Part shown: piece after piece, positions 24,248 through 33,018 of the stretch
Layout: every line of letters begins with the position of its first letter
How positions within the stretch are numbered: the stretch's first letter is position 1
NCBI GenBank assembly: GCA_016201205.1
Contig: JACQDF010000085.1
Coordinates: forward strand, 1-45,107
DNA: 45,107 nt
Direction: 5' to 3'
DNA from: Acidobacteriota bacterium
GTDB lineage: Bacteria > Acidobacteriota > Terriglobia > Bryobacterales > Bryobacteraceae
Program-made: the position numbers and the translations under genes
Notes under the pieces: model-generated
Told to the model about the DNA's origin: nothing
The model's database searches: none
Seen by the model: the letters and a program-made list of their open reading frames with translations, nothing else

Positions 24248-26026
24248 TCATTCTCCCGGTTCCGTCTTGACGGCTTCTCCGGTCGCCGCCTTGGCCTTCT
24301 TAGCTACTTCGGAAATCGCGTCGAGCACGCCGGCAACTTCCGGCGAGATGAAATCGTCCGGGAGATGCGGGACCAGCCGGTAGTAGTCCGACTTACGAAA
24401 ATCCGGCCGCAGGCCAAGCTGCTTGTAGAACTCAGGGAAAACCAGATCCAGGAACTCGTCACTCGCTTTTACCGTACGCCACCAAGGATCATTTCGATCT
24501 CGCAGTGCCGCCGGGATCACACGATCCTTCACGGCCTTCCGCATGCTCTCGACCGCTTTCTCGGCGCCCGCTTGCTCGAAGAGTGGGCCGCCGGCCATGG
24601 ACTGACCGAACTCACGCGCAAAGGACTCCAGAGTCTCAGGCTGGCAGATGTAGTTCTCAATCTCCCGCCGATCCCACTTCTTTTCTTTCAGGTTGTCACG
24701 CGATTGAAGATCCGGCGCGTCTTGGTCCACAAGCAGGTAGCCCTGCAGGTCCGGTTTGGCCTCGACAAGCGCATTGAAATGTTCGCGGCCCTTGTTCGGC
24801 TGATTTCCAACTGGAAAAAGAAACGGCGAATGCAGAGCCTTCTTGGCTGGGTGATTCAACCGCTCAGCAAATGCTTTCAGGATCGTCAGGTCGGTCCGAT
24901 CCTCGAGGTACAACACCCAACCGGTCTGTTCCGCAAGGTAGTACTGATCATACCGAACCGTGTCGAGAGCACGCCTTAACGCGGTGGCACGGGTCGGCGG
25001 AATGCGATGCGGCTTGCCGAGAAACGCCACAACGCTATCGTCACTCGTGCCTGCTGCCTGGTTGAGTACCTCTTCAGAATGGCTCGCGATGATGAGTTGG
25101 CTGCCATGCGCACGGGCGGACTCGGTGAGAATCTGGTATATGTCCCGCTGTCGCAGAATTTCGAGATGTGCATCCGGCTCGTCTAACAGGAGCACGGAAC
25201 CGGGATGAAGAGCGAGGTACGCCGAGAGGAGAAGCGTCTGTTGAAGACCACGGCCCGAACTGGAGAGGTCCAAACGAACATCGCCAGTGTCGCGGTAGGT
25301 CATCTGGATCTCGCCGCGCTCTGCGACATAGACCGGCTCGTCGAGCTGCACCTGGAACAGGTCGCGAATCTGGCCAACCAAGCGAGACCAGCGTTCGGCG
25401 GTAGACTCGTCCTTTGCCAACTGATAGCAGAGATTCCGAAGAACCTCGGCTGTACGCCCTTCTCCGAGCCTGACGTTGATCGCACCGCTATCCAGACGAG
25501 TCTCGTTCGAAGCGAGCCCGGACATGGGCGGCAAAAAGGCAACCTGAACTTCGTAAGCCGCATCGGGCACAGGCATGCGAGATGGATCTTTCTTGCCTTC
25601 CAGCCGCAGCGGGCGGCAAAAGAAGGATTCATCATTGGAAAAGTCGAACTCAAGCCCGCAACGCCAGTCCTTCCCCGCGGTATTACCTTCCACCAGCACA
25701 TCGATCCGTATGTTCTGAGTCTGTTGCTTGCCGTTGATTCTCTGCACGTTCCGCACGTGCAGCCCTCGCCACAGCAGACTTGAGGCCGGAGCGGGCACCA
25801 TGAGTAGGTCCCTCCGGTTGATGGCGACTCCCGGGCGTTTTTCCGGAGCTCCGCGTTCGCTCCTCTTCTCCTTCCACCGCCGTAACCCCAACTCCCAGAG
25901 AGCCAGCGCCTGCAAGGCCGACGTTTTCCCCGAGTTGTTCGGCCCGATGAAAACGACCGGGTTGGCGAGTGGTATCTCTACCTCGTCGAAACGTTTGAAG
26001 TTTCGAATGATAAGTCTTGTGAGCAT
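24248..26026 (-). CDS. OLD-like ATPase with C-terminal TOPRIM-like domain
   Basis: The product is 592 aa. SMC/RecF-like ABC ATPase: Walker A GPNNSGKT (28-35), signature-like LSSSGRGLQQT (253-263), Walker B VLLLDEPDAHLE (277-288), H-loop IIASHSEEV (311-319). The C-terminal part has the TOPRIM pattern E374 in LYLEDRTDL and D433/D435 in LLVDQDAPD. This ATPase plus TOPRIM layout is that of OLD-family nucleases, several of which defend against phages (P2 Old, and Gabija GajA in a wider sense). No GajB-like helicase or reverse transcriptase partner is adjacent, so a single-gene (class 1-like) OLD is the best reading. A defence role is inference. It sits alone in the islet between tdh and kbl. Confidence 0.85.
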   Translation of the reverse strand: MLTRLIIRNFKRFDEVEIPLANPVVFIGPNNSGKTSALQALALWELGLRRWKEKRSERGAPEKRPGVAINRRDLLMVPAPASSLLWRGLHVRNVQRINGKQQTQNIRIDVLVEGNTAGKDWRCGLEFDFSNDESFFCRPLRLEGKKDPSRMPVPDAAYEVQVAFLPPMSGLASNETRLDSGAINVRLGEGRTAEVLRNLCYQLAKDESTAERWSRLVGQIRDLFQVQLDEPVYVAERGEIQMTYRDTGDVRLDLSSSGRGLQQTLLLSAYLALHPGSVLLLDEPDAHLEILRQRDIYQILTESARAHGSQLIIASHSEEVLNQAAGTSDDSVVAFLGKPHRIPPTRATALRRALDTVRYDQYYLAEQTGWVLYLEDRTDLTILKAFAERLNHPAKKALHSPFLFPVGNQPNKGREHFNALVEAKPDLQGYLLVDQDAPDLQSRDNLKEKKWDRREIENYICQPETLESFAREFGQSMAGGPLFEQAGAEKAVESMRKAVKDRVIPAALRDRNDPWWRTVKASDEFLDLVFPEFYKQLGLRPDFRKSDYYRLVPHLPDDFISPEVAGVLDAISEVAKKAKAATGEAVKTEPGE

Positions 26027-26041
26027 GGCGCTATCTCAGGT

Positions 26042-26163
26042 TCATGATACCGACTCCCCGCGACCAAGTAACTCTTGAAGGCTGTAGTTCACGCTCTCGA
26101 CGCCGAAAGCCGGTTCCCGCTGGAACGACTGGCGGACGTGATGGAGAAGCTTTTCCTCGTTGC
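26042..26163 (-). pseudogene. 5'-truncated open frame at the islet border
   Basis: The minus strand from the repeat border reads about 40 codons without a start codon (NEEKLLHHVRQSFQREPAF, GVESVNYSLQELLGRG) to a TGA at 26042-26044. The reading ends 16 bp before the ATPase start codon. The residues look protein-like and the frame begins just where the tdh repeat ends, so it may be the tail of a gene that stood upstream of the ATPase in the donor. I do not recognise the family; chance cannot be excluded at this length. Confidence 0.35.
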
Positions 26164-26209
26164 GGTCAGTTCTCCCAGGAGAGGACTACTTTACCGCAGT
26201 CGCCGGAGC
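26164..26209. repeat. Direct repeat copy 2 (native tdh 3' end)
   Basis: This 46-bp copy contains the intact end of tdh with its TGA stop (26166-26168). It matches 24177-24217 apart from 5 extra bp (TTTAC). It marks the upstream border of the inserted ATPase segment. Confidence 0.9.
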
Positions 26210-27194
26210 GCATGGCCTCGAATCCTTTTTCAAACTCCGTGTAGTGGAACCGGTGCGTGATGACAGGAGCGATGTCCAGGCCGGACTCGAGCATAACGGT
26301 CATCTTGTACCAGGTTTCGTACATTTCCCGGCCATAGACGCCCTTGATGGTGAGGCCGTTGAAGATGACCGTATTCCAGTCGATGGCGATCTGCGCGGAG
26401 GGAATGCCGAGCAGGGCGATGCGGCCGCCATGGGCCATGTTGGCAAGCATGTCGCGGAAGGCCTGCGGATGGCCTGACATTTCCAGCCCCACGTCGAAGC
26501 CCTCGTGCATGCCGAGCTGTTTTTGCACGTCGATCAAAGGGGTTTGGGTCGCGTTCACCGCAAGGGTGACGCCGACTTTGCGAGCCAGTTCCAGACGCGC
26601 CGGGTTCACATCGGTGATGACGACGTGGCGCGCGCCTGCATGGCGGACAACGGCGGCAGCCATGATGCCGATAGGACCCGCGCCGGTGATCAGAAGATCC
26701 TCGCCCAGAACGGGAAACGAGAGAGCGGTGTGCACTGCGTTGCCGAAGGGATCGAAGATGGCGGCGACGTCGAGGTCGATCGAAGGCGCGTGCCGCCAGA
26801 TGTTGGCCATTGGCAGCGCGATGTATTCGGCGAACGCACCCGGCCGGTTTACGCCAACGCCGAGGGTGTGCGCGCACAGGTGGCGCCGGCCAGCCATGCA
26901 ATTGCGGCAGCGGCCGCAGACAACGTGTCCCTCGCCGGAGACGATTTCGCCGGGCTGGAAATCGCTGACGTTGGAGCCAATGCTGACAACGCGGCCGGCG
27001 AACTCGTGTCCGATGGCCATGGGTACCGGAATCGTGCGTTTCGCCCAATCGTCCCAGTTGTAAATGTGCAGATCGGTGCCGCAAATGCCGGTGCGAAGGA
27101 TCTGGATCAAGACGTCGTTGATTCCGATCCCGGGTTCGGGGATTTCCTCGAGCCAGAGGCCGGGGGCGCCACGGGTCTTGACGAGAGCTTTCAT
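26166..27194 (-). CDS. tdh: L-threonine 3-dehydrogenase
   Basis: This zinc- and NAD-dependent enzyme oxidises threonine to 2-amino-3-oxobutyrate, the substrate of Kbl. It resembles the E. coli enzyme along the whole length (342 aa from ATG 27194, MKALV; a GTG at 27209 would add 5 residues). Catalytic zinc ligands C38 ([12 protein letters not shown]) and H63-E64; structural zinc C93, C96, C99 and C107 (CGRCRNC and C107); NAD site [15 protein letters not shown]. Ends KVVLSWEN like its homologs, so the islet did not shorten it. acs lies 27 bp upstream on the same strand. Confidence 0.97.
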   Translation of the reverse strand: MKALVKTRGAPGLWLEEIPEPGIGINDVLIQILRTGICGTDLHIYNWDDWAKRTIPVPMAIGHEFAGRVVSIGSNVSDFQPGEIVSGEGHVVCGRCRNCMAGRRHLCAHTLGVGVNRPGAFAEYIALPMANIWRHAPSIDLDVAAIFDPFGNAVHTALSFPVLGEDLLITGAGPIGIMAAAVVRHAGARHVVITDVNPARLELARKVGVTLAVNATQTPLIDVQKQLGMHEGFDVGLEMSGHPQAFRDMLANMAHGGRIALLGIPSAQIAIDWNTVIFNGLTIKGVYGREMYETWYKMTVMLESGLDIAPVITHRFHYTEFEKGFEAMRSGDCGKVVLSWEN

Positions 27195-27221
27195 GATCTT
27201 AGCTGCCACTGCCCGGAGGAA

Positions 27222-29153
27222 TCACTCCTCCTCGGACTGCTGCGCAGCCAGCCGCGTGATCACGCCCATGTCTTCGAGCGTCGTCACGTCTCCGGAGACC
27301 GAATGCGAAGTGACGATCTCCCTCAGCAGCCGCCGCATGATCTTGCCGCTGCGCGTTTTGGGAAGCGATTCGGTGAAGCGGATTTCATCCGGGCGGGCGA
27401 ATGCCCCGATTTCGTGAGCGACCCACTGGCGGAGCTCTTTGGCCAGCGCATCGTGGTCATGGTCGCCTTTTTTCAGCGTCACGAAGGCGCACACCGCCTG
27501 GCCGGTGATCTCGTGCGGTTTGCCGACGACAGCGGCTTCGGCGACCGCGGGGTGGCGAACAAGAGCGCTCTCCACTTCCATGGTCGACAGGCGGTGCCCG
27601 CTGACATTCATCACATCATCCACGCGCCCGAGGATCCAGAAGTAGCCGTCCTTGTCGCGGCGGGCGGCGTCCCCGGTGAAGTACACGCCAGGGATGCGCG
27701 ACCAGTATTGCTCGCGGTAGCGGTCCGGGTCGCCCCAGATCGTGCGCAGCATCGATGGCCACGGCCGGCGGATGATGAGAAAACCCTCCTTGCCATCCTC
27801 CATCGGATTGCCGTTGAAGTCGACGACGTCGGGAAGAATGCCGGGCACGGGCAGTGTGCCGGAGCCTGGCTTCAGCGGAACGGCTCCGGGCATCGGAGCG
27901 ATCAGAATGGCGCCGGTTTCCGTCTGCCACCAGGTATCGACGATCGGGCAGCGGCCTTTGCCGATCACACGGTGGTACCACTCCCAGGCCGCCGGATTGA
28001 TCGGCTCGCCGACGCTGCCAAGCAGGCGCAGAGAAGAAAGGTCGTGCCCATTCGGCCAGTGGTCGCCTTGCCGCAGCAGGGCGCGGATGGCGGTGGGTGA
28101 TGTGTAGAAAATATTGACGCGGTATTTCTCGACAATGCGCCAGAGACGGTCGAAGGCAGGCGTGTCCGGAGCGCCTTCATACATGACGGTGGTTGCGCCG
28201 GCCGAAAGCGGGCCGTAGACGATGTAGGAGTGTCCCGTCACCCAGCCGATGTCCGCGGTGCACCAGTAGGTGTCTTCCTCCTTCAAGTCGAAGACCCACT
28301 TCATGGTTATGGCGGCCTGGAGCAGATAACCGCCGGTGGTGTGCAGGATGCCTTTCGGCTTGCCGGTGGTGCCGGAGGTGTAAAGGATGTAGAGGGGGTG
28401 CTCGGAATCGAGCGGCACGGCGGGGCAATGCTCACTCGCGCCGGCATCCAGCTCGTGCCACCAGTGGTCACGGCCCGGCTGCATCGAGATCCCGGAGCCG
28501 GTGCGCTGGAAGACGATGACGTCCCTGACGCTTGGGCAGTCTGTGAGGGCTTCATCCACAGCGTCCTTGAGCCGCACTTCTTTGCCGCGCCGCCAGCCGC
28601 CGTCGGAGGTGATCACGATTTGGGCGTCCAGATCCTGGATGCGCGCTTTGAGCGCTTCCGCGGAAAACCCTCCGAACACGACCGAGTGCGTGATGCCGAG
28701 GCGCGCGCAGGCGAGCATGGCGATCGGCAGCTCGGGAATCATCGGCATGTAGAGGATGGCGCGGTCGCCGGCTCTGTAGCCGCGCGATTGGAGCACGCTG
28801 GCGAAACGCGAAACCAGCCGGTGCAGCTCCTGATAGGAGATCATGCGCTGATCGCCCGGCTCGCCTTCCCACAGGATGGCGACTTTGTTCTTGCGATGTG
28901 TCGCCAGATGGCGGTCGATGCAGTTGTAGGAGACGTTGGTCTTGCCGCCGGCGAACCACTTCACGAAGGGCGGGTTCCACTCGAAGACATGCTTCCACTT
29001 CTCGAACCAGAACAGCTCTGTTTCAGCAAGCTCGCCCCAGAACCGCTCGGGGTTGTCCCTGGCGCGGTCCCACATCGCCTGGTAGGCCTCCATGGAAGCG
29101 ACATGGGCGTTTGCGGAGAACTCTGGGTTCGGTGGGTAGATGGATTGGGACAT
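27222..29153 (-). CDS. acs: Acetyl-CoA synthetase
   Basis: This AMP-forming enzyme activates acetate to acetyl-CoA. It has 643 aa, the usual length. Adenylation motifs: [48 protein letters not shown] and the hinge region. [13 protein letters not shown] near the end holds the conserved lysine whose acetylation switches the enzyme off in other bacteria. It is the first of acs-tdh-kbl on the minus strand, so acetyl-CoA supply from acetate and from threonine are together. No clear ribosome site is seen before ATG 29153. Confidence 0.97.
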   Translation of the reverse strand: MSQSIYPPNPEFSANAHVASMEAYQAMWDRARDNPERFWGELAETELFWFEKWKHVFEWNPPFVKWFAGGKTNVSYNCIDRHLATHRKNKVAILWEGEPGDQRMISYQELHRLVSRFASVLQSRGYRAGDRAILYMPMIPELPIAMLACARLGITHSVVFGGFSAEALKARIQDLDAQIVITSDGGWRRGKEVRLKDAVDEALTDCPSVRDVIVFQRTGSGISMQPGRDHWWHELDAGASEHCPAVPLDSEHPLYILYTSGTTGKPKGILHTTGGYLLQAAITMKWVFDLKEEDTYWCTADIGWVTGHSYIVYGPLSAGATTVMYEGAPDTPAFDRLWRIVEKYRVNIFYTSPTAIRALLRQGDHWPNGHDLSSLRLLGSVGEPINPAAWEWYHRVIGKGRCPIVDTWWQTETGAILIAPMPGAVPLKPGSGTLPVPGILPDVVDFNGNPMEDGKEGFLIIRRPWPSMLRTIWGDPDRYREQYWSRIPGVYFTGDAARRDKDGYFWILGRVDDVMNVSGHRLSTMEVESALVRHPAVAEAAVVGKPHEITGQAVCAFVTLKKGDHDHDALAKELRQWVAHEIGAFARPDEIRFTESLPKTRSGKIMRRLLREIVTSHSVSGDVTTLEDMGVITRLAAQQSEEE

Positions 29154-29181
29154 AGGGGCGAATAGTGGATTGTATCATTCG

Positions 29182-30159
29182 TCAGTGCTGGAAGCGGCAG
29201 CTTGGGAGCGCCGACGTAAGCTGCGCCAGCCCTCTCTCCGAGATGGCGGTCCCTTCGACATCCAGCCACTTCACCGCCTTAAGCTGCGAAAGAGCTGGTA
29301 CGGCTGTGTCGTCGATGCGGGCGCATCGAAACAGCATGAGATGCTCCAGGCTCTGGAGTTGCGCCAGAACCGTGAGTCCCTGTGCCGTGAGCGCTGTTTG
29401 CGAGAGATCCAGCCGGGACAGCGCGGCCAGCGCCGCCAGCTTCGGCATGCCGGCATCGGTGATTTTCGCCGCCCGGAGGTTCAGCGTTTTCAGATTGCGA
29501 AGCTGGGCGATGGTATCGAGACCCTTGTCGGTGATGGCGGCCGCCCACAGCCCGGAGTCGGTGCGCTGCGCGCCGGCGAGGTCGAGGGAAGTGAGGCCGG
29601 GCGTCAGCCGAAGAAGATTCAAACCAACATCCGTGATCTTGTTTCCGCCGGCGGCGATGGAACGCAGATTCGGGATCGAGGTGAGCGGCTCGAAGCCGCC
29701 ATCGGTAAACAGCGAATAGCCGGCATCGAGCGATTCCAGCGCCGGGTGGCCGGCGAGCTGGGCCACGCCCAGGTCGGTGACTTTGGTTCCCCGCAGGTTG
29801 AGGCGCTTGAGGCGCTTCCAGTTCTTCATCACCACCAGCGCGCCGTCGCCGATCTGCTCGGCGTAGTACAGGTTCATGTCCTCGAGATTGGGCATGTTCT
29901 TGAGAGCCTGGAATCCGATGTCCGTAATGCGCGTGTGGGAGAGGTCGAGGGAGCGAAGCGAGGGGATGCGTGCGACGGGCGCGAGGTCTTCGTCCAGGAT
30001 CCAGGTGGACCGGAAACTGAGCGCGGTGATCTCGCCCTTGGGGCCTTTGACGGCGGAGCCGCCCAGGCGGGCCAGCCAGTCGGCGGCCGCACCTGTTGTG
30101 CAGAGCAGGGCGAACACGCTAGCTCTTGCGGCGATTCGGGAGAGAGGAGTCACGGTCAT
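29182..30159 (-). CDS. Secreted leucine-rich repeat protein (one module)
   Basis: The product is 325 aa with signal peptide (ARASVFALLCTTGAAA). It starts with WLARLGG and then holds about nine cysteine-free LRRs of the pattern LxxLxLxxTxITDxGLxxL, the RNI/internalin-like type. It ends with the cap ALPSCRF. The ATG at 30159 overlaps the end of the upstream LRR gene by 41 bp in another frame; an in-frame GTG at 30117 would avoid most of the overlap but destroys the signal peptide. The protein repeats the second module of that upstream gene, so the two come from duplication. Binding partner unknown. Confidence 0.88.
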   Translation of the reverse strand: MTVTPLSRIAARASVFALLCTTGAAADWLARLGGSAVKGPKGEITALSFRSTWILDEDLAPVARIPSLRSLDLSHTRITDIGFQALKNMPNLEDMNLYYAEQIGDGALVVMKNWKRLKRLNLRGTKVTDLGVAQLAGHPALESLDAGYSLFTDGGFEPLTSIPNLRSIAAGGNKITDVGLNLLRLTPGLTSLDLAGAQRTDSGLWAAAITDKGLDTIAQLRNLKTLNLRAAKITDAGMPKLAALAALSRLDLSQTALTAQGLTVLAQLQSLEHLMLFRCARIDDTAVPALSQLKAVKWLDVEGTAISERGLAQLTSALPSCRFQH

Positions 30160-32089
30160 AGATAATCCGGCAATGGGGCAGCGCCGATTTCAGAGTGGTG
30201 TGTCCTTTATCGGTCACGGTCGTGTGGTAGAGATTGAGGTACTTAAGCGAGGAGATTGCCCGCAAGCTCTCGACACCGGCATCGGTGATATTGGCCGTGT
30301 CCAGGCGCAGCTCTTCGAGGTTCCTCAGGGCCTCGAGCGCGGACAGGCATTTGTCGGAGACATTGGTGTAATCGAGGTTGAGACGCCGCAGGTTCCGCAG
30401 CCCGGCAAGGGTTTCACAGCCGGCGTCGGAAGTTCGGGTGCGCGCGAGCTCGAGACGCCTCAGGCTCGTGAGGCCGCTGACGTGGACGAGGCCCTGGTCG
30501 CTGAACCGGCCATAGCCGAGATGGAGCTCTTCGAGAGAAGTCAGCAACTTCAGGTGTCGCATGCCTGAGTCCGTGATGTCGATGGAAGTGAGATCGAGCG
30601 AGCGGAGGCTCGGCAGCGCCGCCAGCTTTTCGAGGCCGTCGTCGGTAATGTTGGTGTAGCCGAGGCGGAGGTTTTTCAGGCTCGAGAGGGACGCGACGCG
30701 CTCGATGCCTTTGTCGTCCAGGTTCGTGCCGGCCAGTTCGAGGTCCTCGAGTTGCGCCAGTTCAGGCAGGCCGGCGCCGGCAACCTGCGTGTGGTTCAGG
30801 AGAAGGCGGCGCAGGCTGGCCAACGTCCTCAGAGCGGCGACTCCCTTGTCCGAGATGAGCGTGTGGCTGAGATTGAGCTGTTCGAGCGAGCTGAGTCCGG
30901 AGACTGCCTCGAGGCCGAGGTCTCCGGCTTCGGTGGATTCGAGGCTGAGTTTCTTGAGCGCCGGGAGGGCGGCCAGGTGGGCCAACTGTGCATCGGTCAC
31001 CGGAGTGCGGGCGAGGTCGATTTCCCTCAGATTGCCCTCCGCGAATTCGGCGTGGCCGCCCAGTTTGCGGACCCAATCCGCGATGCCCTGCGGTGAGTGG
31101 ACGGCGGGTTTCGAGGTGCGAAGCGCGGCCAGAGCGGTCTGGGGCGTTGAGTCCTGGAAAAGGATGCGGCAGTTGGGGAGCGCTTTCTGGAAGGAATCGA
31201 CGCCGCCGCGAGAGACACGCGTATATCGCAGGTCGAGTTGGCGCAGGTTCTTGAGCTGCTGGAGACGCGCCAGTCCGGTGTTGGAAACCTGGGAGCGATA
31301 CAGGTTCAGCTCTTCCAGCAACGGCAGAGAAGCGAGAATTTCCACGCCTTCGTCAGTGATCTGGGACCCGAGCAGGTTCAGGCGGCGCAGTTTCCTGGCG
31401 CCAGCCAGGTGGCGGATGCCGGAGTCGGTGAGTTTCGCTCCGTACAGATCGAGATCTTCGAGTTCGGTAAGGGGAACCAGATGCGGCGCGCCACGGTCGG
31501 TGACCATCGTGTCCTTCAGATGGAGGATCTTGAGCTTTTTCAAACCGGCCAGATACGGCATGCCGTCATCGCTGAATGTGGAGTAATTGAGATCGAGGTT
31601 TTCCAGATTCACAAACGGCGCCAGCGAGGAACCCTTGATGCGGGATTGGGTGAGGCGCAGCTCGCGCAACGCGGTCAGGTTTTTCAGATAATCGAGTCCT
31701 TTGTCCTGGACGTTGACATTCGTGAGGAAGTGGAGGGAAAAGTGGAGCTTTTCGAGCTTCGTCAGGCCGGCCAGGTGCTTGAACTCCTCGTTCGCGTCGA
31801 GGCGGCTGCCGGCGGCGGGGTTGAAGCTGGGGCCTGGGAGCAGCAACTCTCGAAGCTCGATGCATGTTGAGAGCCTGGGGAATTCAGAGGGGTCGATGGT
31901 GGCCCCGATCAAGTCGGCTGCTTCCAGGCGGAAGGGGGCGGCCGGGAGATCGGAGATGGATGTAAGAATGGCGGGATTGCCCTGAATGCGGAGGCGGCCG
32001 TTGTTACGGAGGACCCACTGGGCGGCCGCGCGGTCGTCCTGGGCCCCGGCGGCGGCGCACAGCGTCAAGAGGGCGATAAGCTGTCGCAT
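30119..32089 (-). CDS. Secreted leucine-rich repeat protein (two modules)
   Basis: The product is 656 aa from ATG 32089 (MRQLIALLTLCAAAGAQ, a clear signal peptide, with GGAG four bases before). ATG 32107 in the same frame would add six residues. Longer readings back to 32497 are low-complexity and run over the vapC gene. It has two LRR blocks: the first, about residues 60-330, ends ALPNCRILF; the second begins WVRKLGG and ends ALPHCRIIYDRD. Repeats follow LxxLxLxxTxVTDxGLxxL. Each block closes with an ALPxCR cap. A role in protein-protein contact is likely; no enzyme domain is present. Confidence 0.88.
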   Translation of the reverse strand: MRQLIALLTLCAAAGAQDDRAAAQWVLRNNGRLRIQGNPAILTSISDLPAAPFRLEAADLIGATIDPSEFPRLSTCIELRELLLPGPSFNPAAGSRLDANEEFKHLAGLTKLEKLHFSLHFLTNVNVQDKGLDYLKNLTALRELRLTQSRIKGSSLAPFVNLENLDLNYSTFSDDGMPYLAGLKKLKILHLKDTMVTDRGAPHLVPLTELEDLDLYGAKLTDSGIRHLAGARKLRRLNLLGSQITDEGVEILASLPLLEELNLYRSQVSNTGLARLQQLKNLRQLDLRYTRVSRGGVDSFQKALPNCRILFQDSTPQTALAALRTSKPAVHSPQGIADWVRKLGGHAEFAEGNLREIDLARTPVTDAQLAHLAALPALKKLSLESTEAGDLGLEAVSGLSSLEQLNLSHTLISDKGVAALRTLASLRRLLLNHTQVAGAGLPELAQLEDLELAGTNLDDKGIERVASLSSLKNLRLGYTNITDDGLEKLAALPSLRSLDLTSIDITDSGMRHLKLLTSLEELHLGYGRFSDQGLVHVSGLTSLRRLELARTRTSDAGCETLAGLRNLRRLNLDYTNVSDKCLSALEALRNLEELRLDTANITDAGVESLRAISSLKYLNLYHTTVTDKGHTTLKSALPHCRIIYDRDSSLPNRRKS

Positions 32090-32107
32090 CAGGCTCCAGA
32101 GGGACAT

Positions 32108-32289
32108 CGTATCATCAGAGAAGGCTATGCACGCAGCGAGCGCGTCTTCCGCATCGGCGATTCGGACAACTTCGGCCTGTGCCGGATCATGTTCCAGGCG
32201 GCGGCTACCCGATGGCGAACACAGCGTACACGCTTGGGTACATGAAAGCGCTGCGGGACCGCGTGAACAAGGAAGCCCGCAGGGCGTAG
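32108..32289 (+). pseudogene. Decayed C-terminal gene fragment next to vapC
   Basis: The plus strand reads REGYARSERVFRIGDSDNFG, then LCRIMFQAAATR, and after a one-base shift at about 32211 MANTAYTLGYMKALRDRVNK, ending EARRA and a TAG at 32287-32289. Together this looks like the tail of one protein with one base lost. No 5' part of the gene exists here because the LRR gene occupies it on the other strand. The TAG is directly followed by the (opposite-strand) stop of vapC. I cannot name the family with confidence. Confidence 0.4.
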
Positions 32290-32733
32290 CTATTTTTTTC
32301 TGCGAACCGCAACCGGGTTGAACCAGCGCAGGCGCGGGAAGCGGGCGAAGTCCGTGTCCGTGGTGGCGATTTCCGCCTGATACTCGATGGCGAGCGCGGC
32401 CAGGTGCGCGTCGGTGGTGAGATTGCCGGCGATGCCGATGGTCTGGATGAGACCGAAGAAGATATCGGCATGCTTCTCGCCAGGGTGGAGGATGCATGTC
32501 GCAGGAGAGGCGAGCCAGCTCCGGACGCGGTCGATTGCGTCAACGGGGCGCATTGGATTGCCAAGTATGCGAGGGTTGGTCATGATGCGGATGAACCCAA
32601 GAATGGCTATCCATGGCAGGCCAACCTTGCGTTCGCCGGAAAGCGTTTCTTCCCACCAGGATCTCGCTGCCCGGTGCTGGAGTGCATCCGAATTATGGGC
32701 ATGCACCAGCAGGTTCAAGTCAGGAATGATCAT
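32290..32733 (-). CDS. vapC: PIN-domain ribonuclease toxin (VapC-like)
   Basis: The product is 147 aa. PIN-domain acidic residues: D5 in MIIPDLNLLVHA, D108 in NLTTDAHLAALA, and D126/D128 in ATTDTDFARF. The LPWIAILGFIRIMTNPRI segment is typical of a VapC subfamily in which the second acidic residue is not obvious. Such toxins cut tRNA or rRNA and are held by their antitoxin. The start overlaps the antitoxin stop by 4 bp (32730-32733), the usual coupling. It sits between a decayed gene tail and a secreted glycosidase. Confidence 0.93.
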   Translation of the reverse strand: MIIPDLNLLVHAHNSDALQHRAARSWWEETLSGERKVGLPWIAILGFIRIMTNPRILGNPMRPVDAIDRVRSWLASPATCILHPGEKHADIFFGLIQTIGIAGNLTTDAHLAALAIEYQAEIATTDTDFARFPRLRWFNPVAVRRKK

Positions 32734-32990
32734 TGGCGGAAATACTTCTTAGCGAATTCTTCTGCTTCCAATTCATCCACAAGCTGATTCAGCTTGTCCA
32801 GGTCTATGCCCGGCTTGAAGTTGCAGGCCCACGGCTGGACGCGGTGGCGGTACTTCGCCGCTTTGGACTTGTACTTCAATCCGGCGCGGAGGGCTTGATT
32901 TACAGCGCCTTTCAGGGTCAAATTCTGTTTAGCCATGAACTTCTTCAGCTCGACAGCGACATCGGGCTCCAGGGTCAGTGTGGTACGCAT
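32730..32990 (-). CDS. vapB: Antitoxin of the VapBC type (ribbon-helix-helix-like)
   Basis: The product is 86 aa. The N-terminus MRTTLTLEPDVAVELKKFMA, then LTLKGAVNQALRAGL, has the strand-helix-helix form of ribbon-helix-helix DNA binders. The C-terminal half (DKLNQLVDELEAEEFAKKYF) is acidic and would embrace the toxin. The gene precedes vapC with a 4-bp overlap. It likely represses its own promoter, which must lie in or beyond the 28-bp gap to the divergent gene at 33019. Confidence 0.88.
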   Translation of the reverse strand: MRTTLTLEPDVAVELKKFMAKQNLTLKGAVNQALRAGLKYKSKAAKYRHRVQPWACNFKPGIDLDKLNQLVDELEAEEFAKKYFRQ

Positions 32991-33018
32991 AGAAACATCA
33001 TAGAATTGGAGAAAGTTG

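Larger units (their letters stand above)
24177..26209. mobile_element. Candidate cargo islet inserted between tdh and kbl
   Basis: The segment 24218-26163 (about 1.95 kb) holds one complete gene, an OLD-like ATPase, plus a 5'-truncated open frame. It is bordered by 41/46-bp direct repeats derived from the tdh 3' end. tdh and kbl are adjacent in many genomes, and fusing the repeats would give tdh, stop, three bases, kbl start. No transposase, integrase or inverted ends are seen. Some lines of the insert have visibly lower GC (about 57-62%) than acs (about 67% in a sampled line). Insertion is a strong inference from repeat and synteny; the mechanism is unknown. Confidence 0.75.

Noticed and set aside
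32090..32497. N-terminal extension of the two-module LRR protein
   Set aside because: It runs over the vapC gene and the decayed fragment in a His/Arg-rich frame; the signal peptide starts at 32089.
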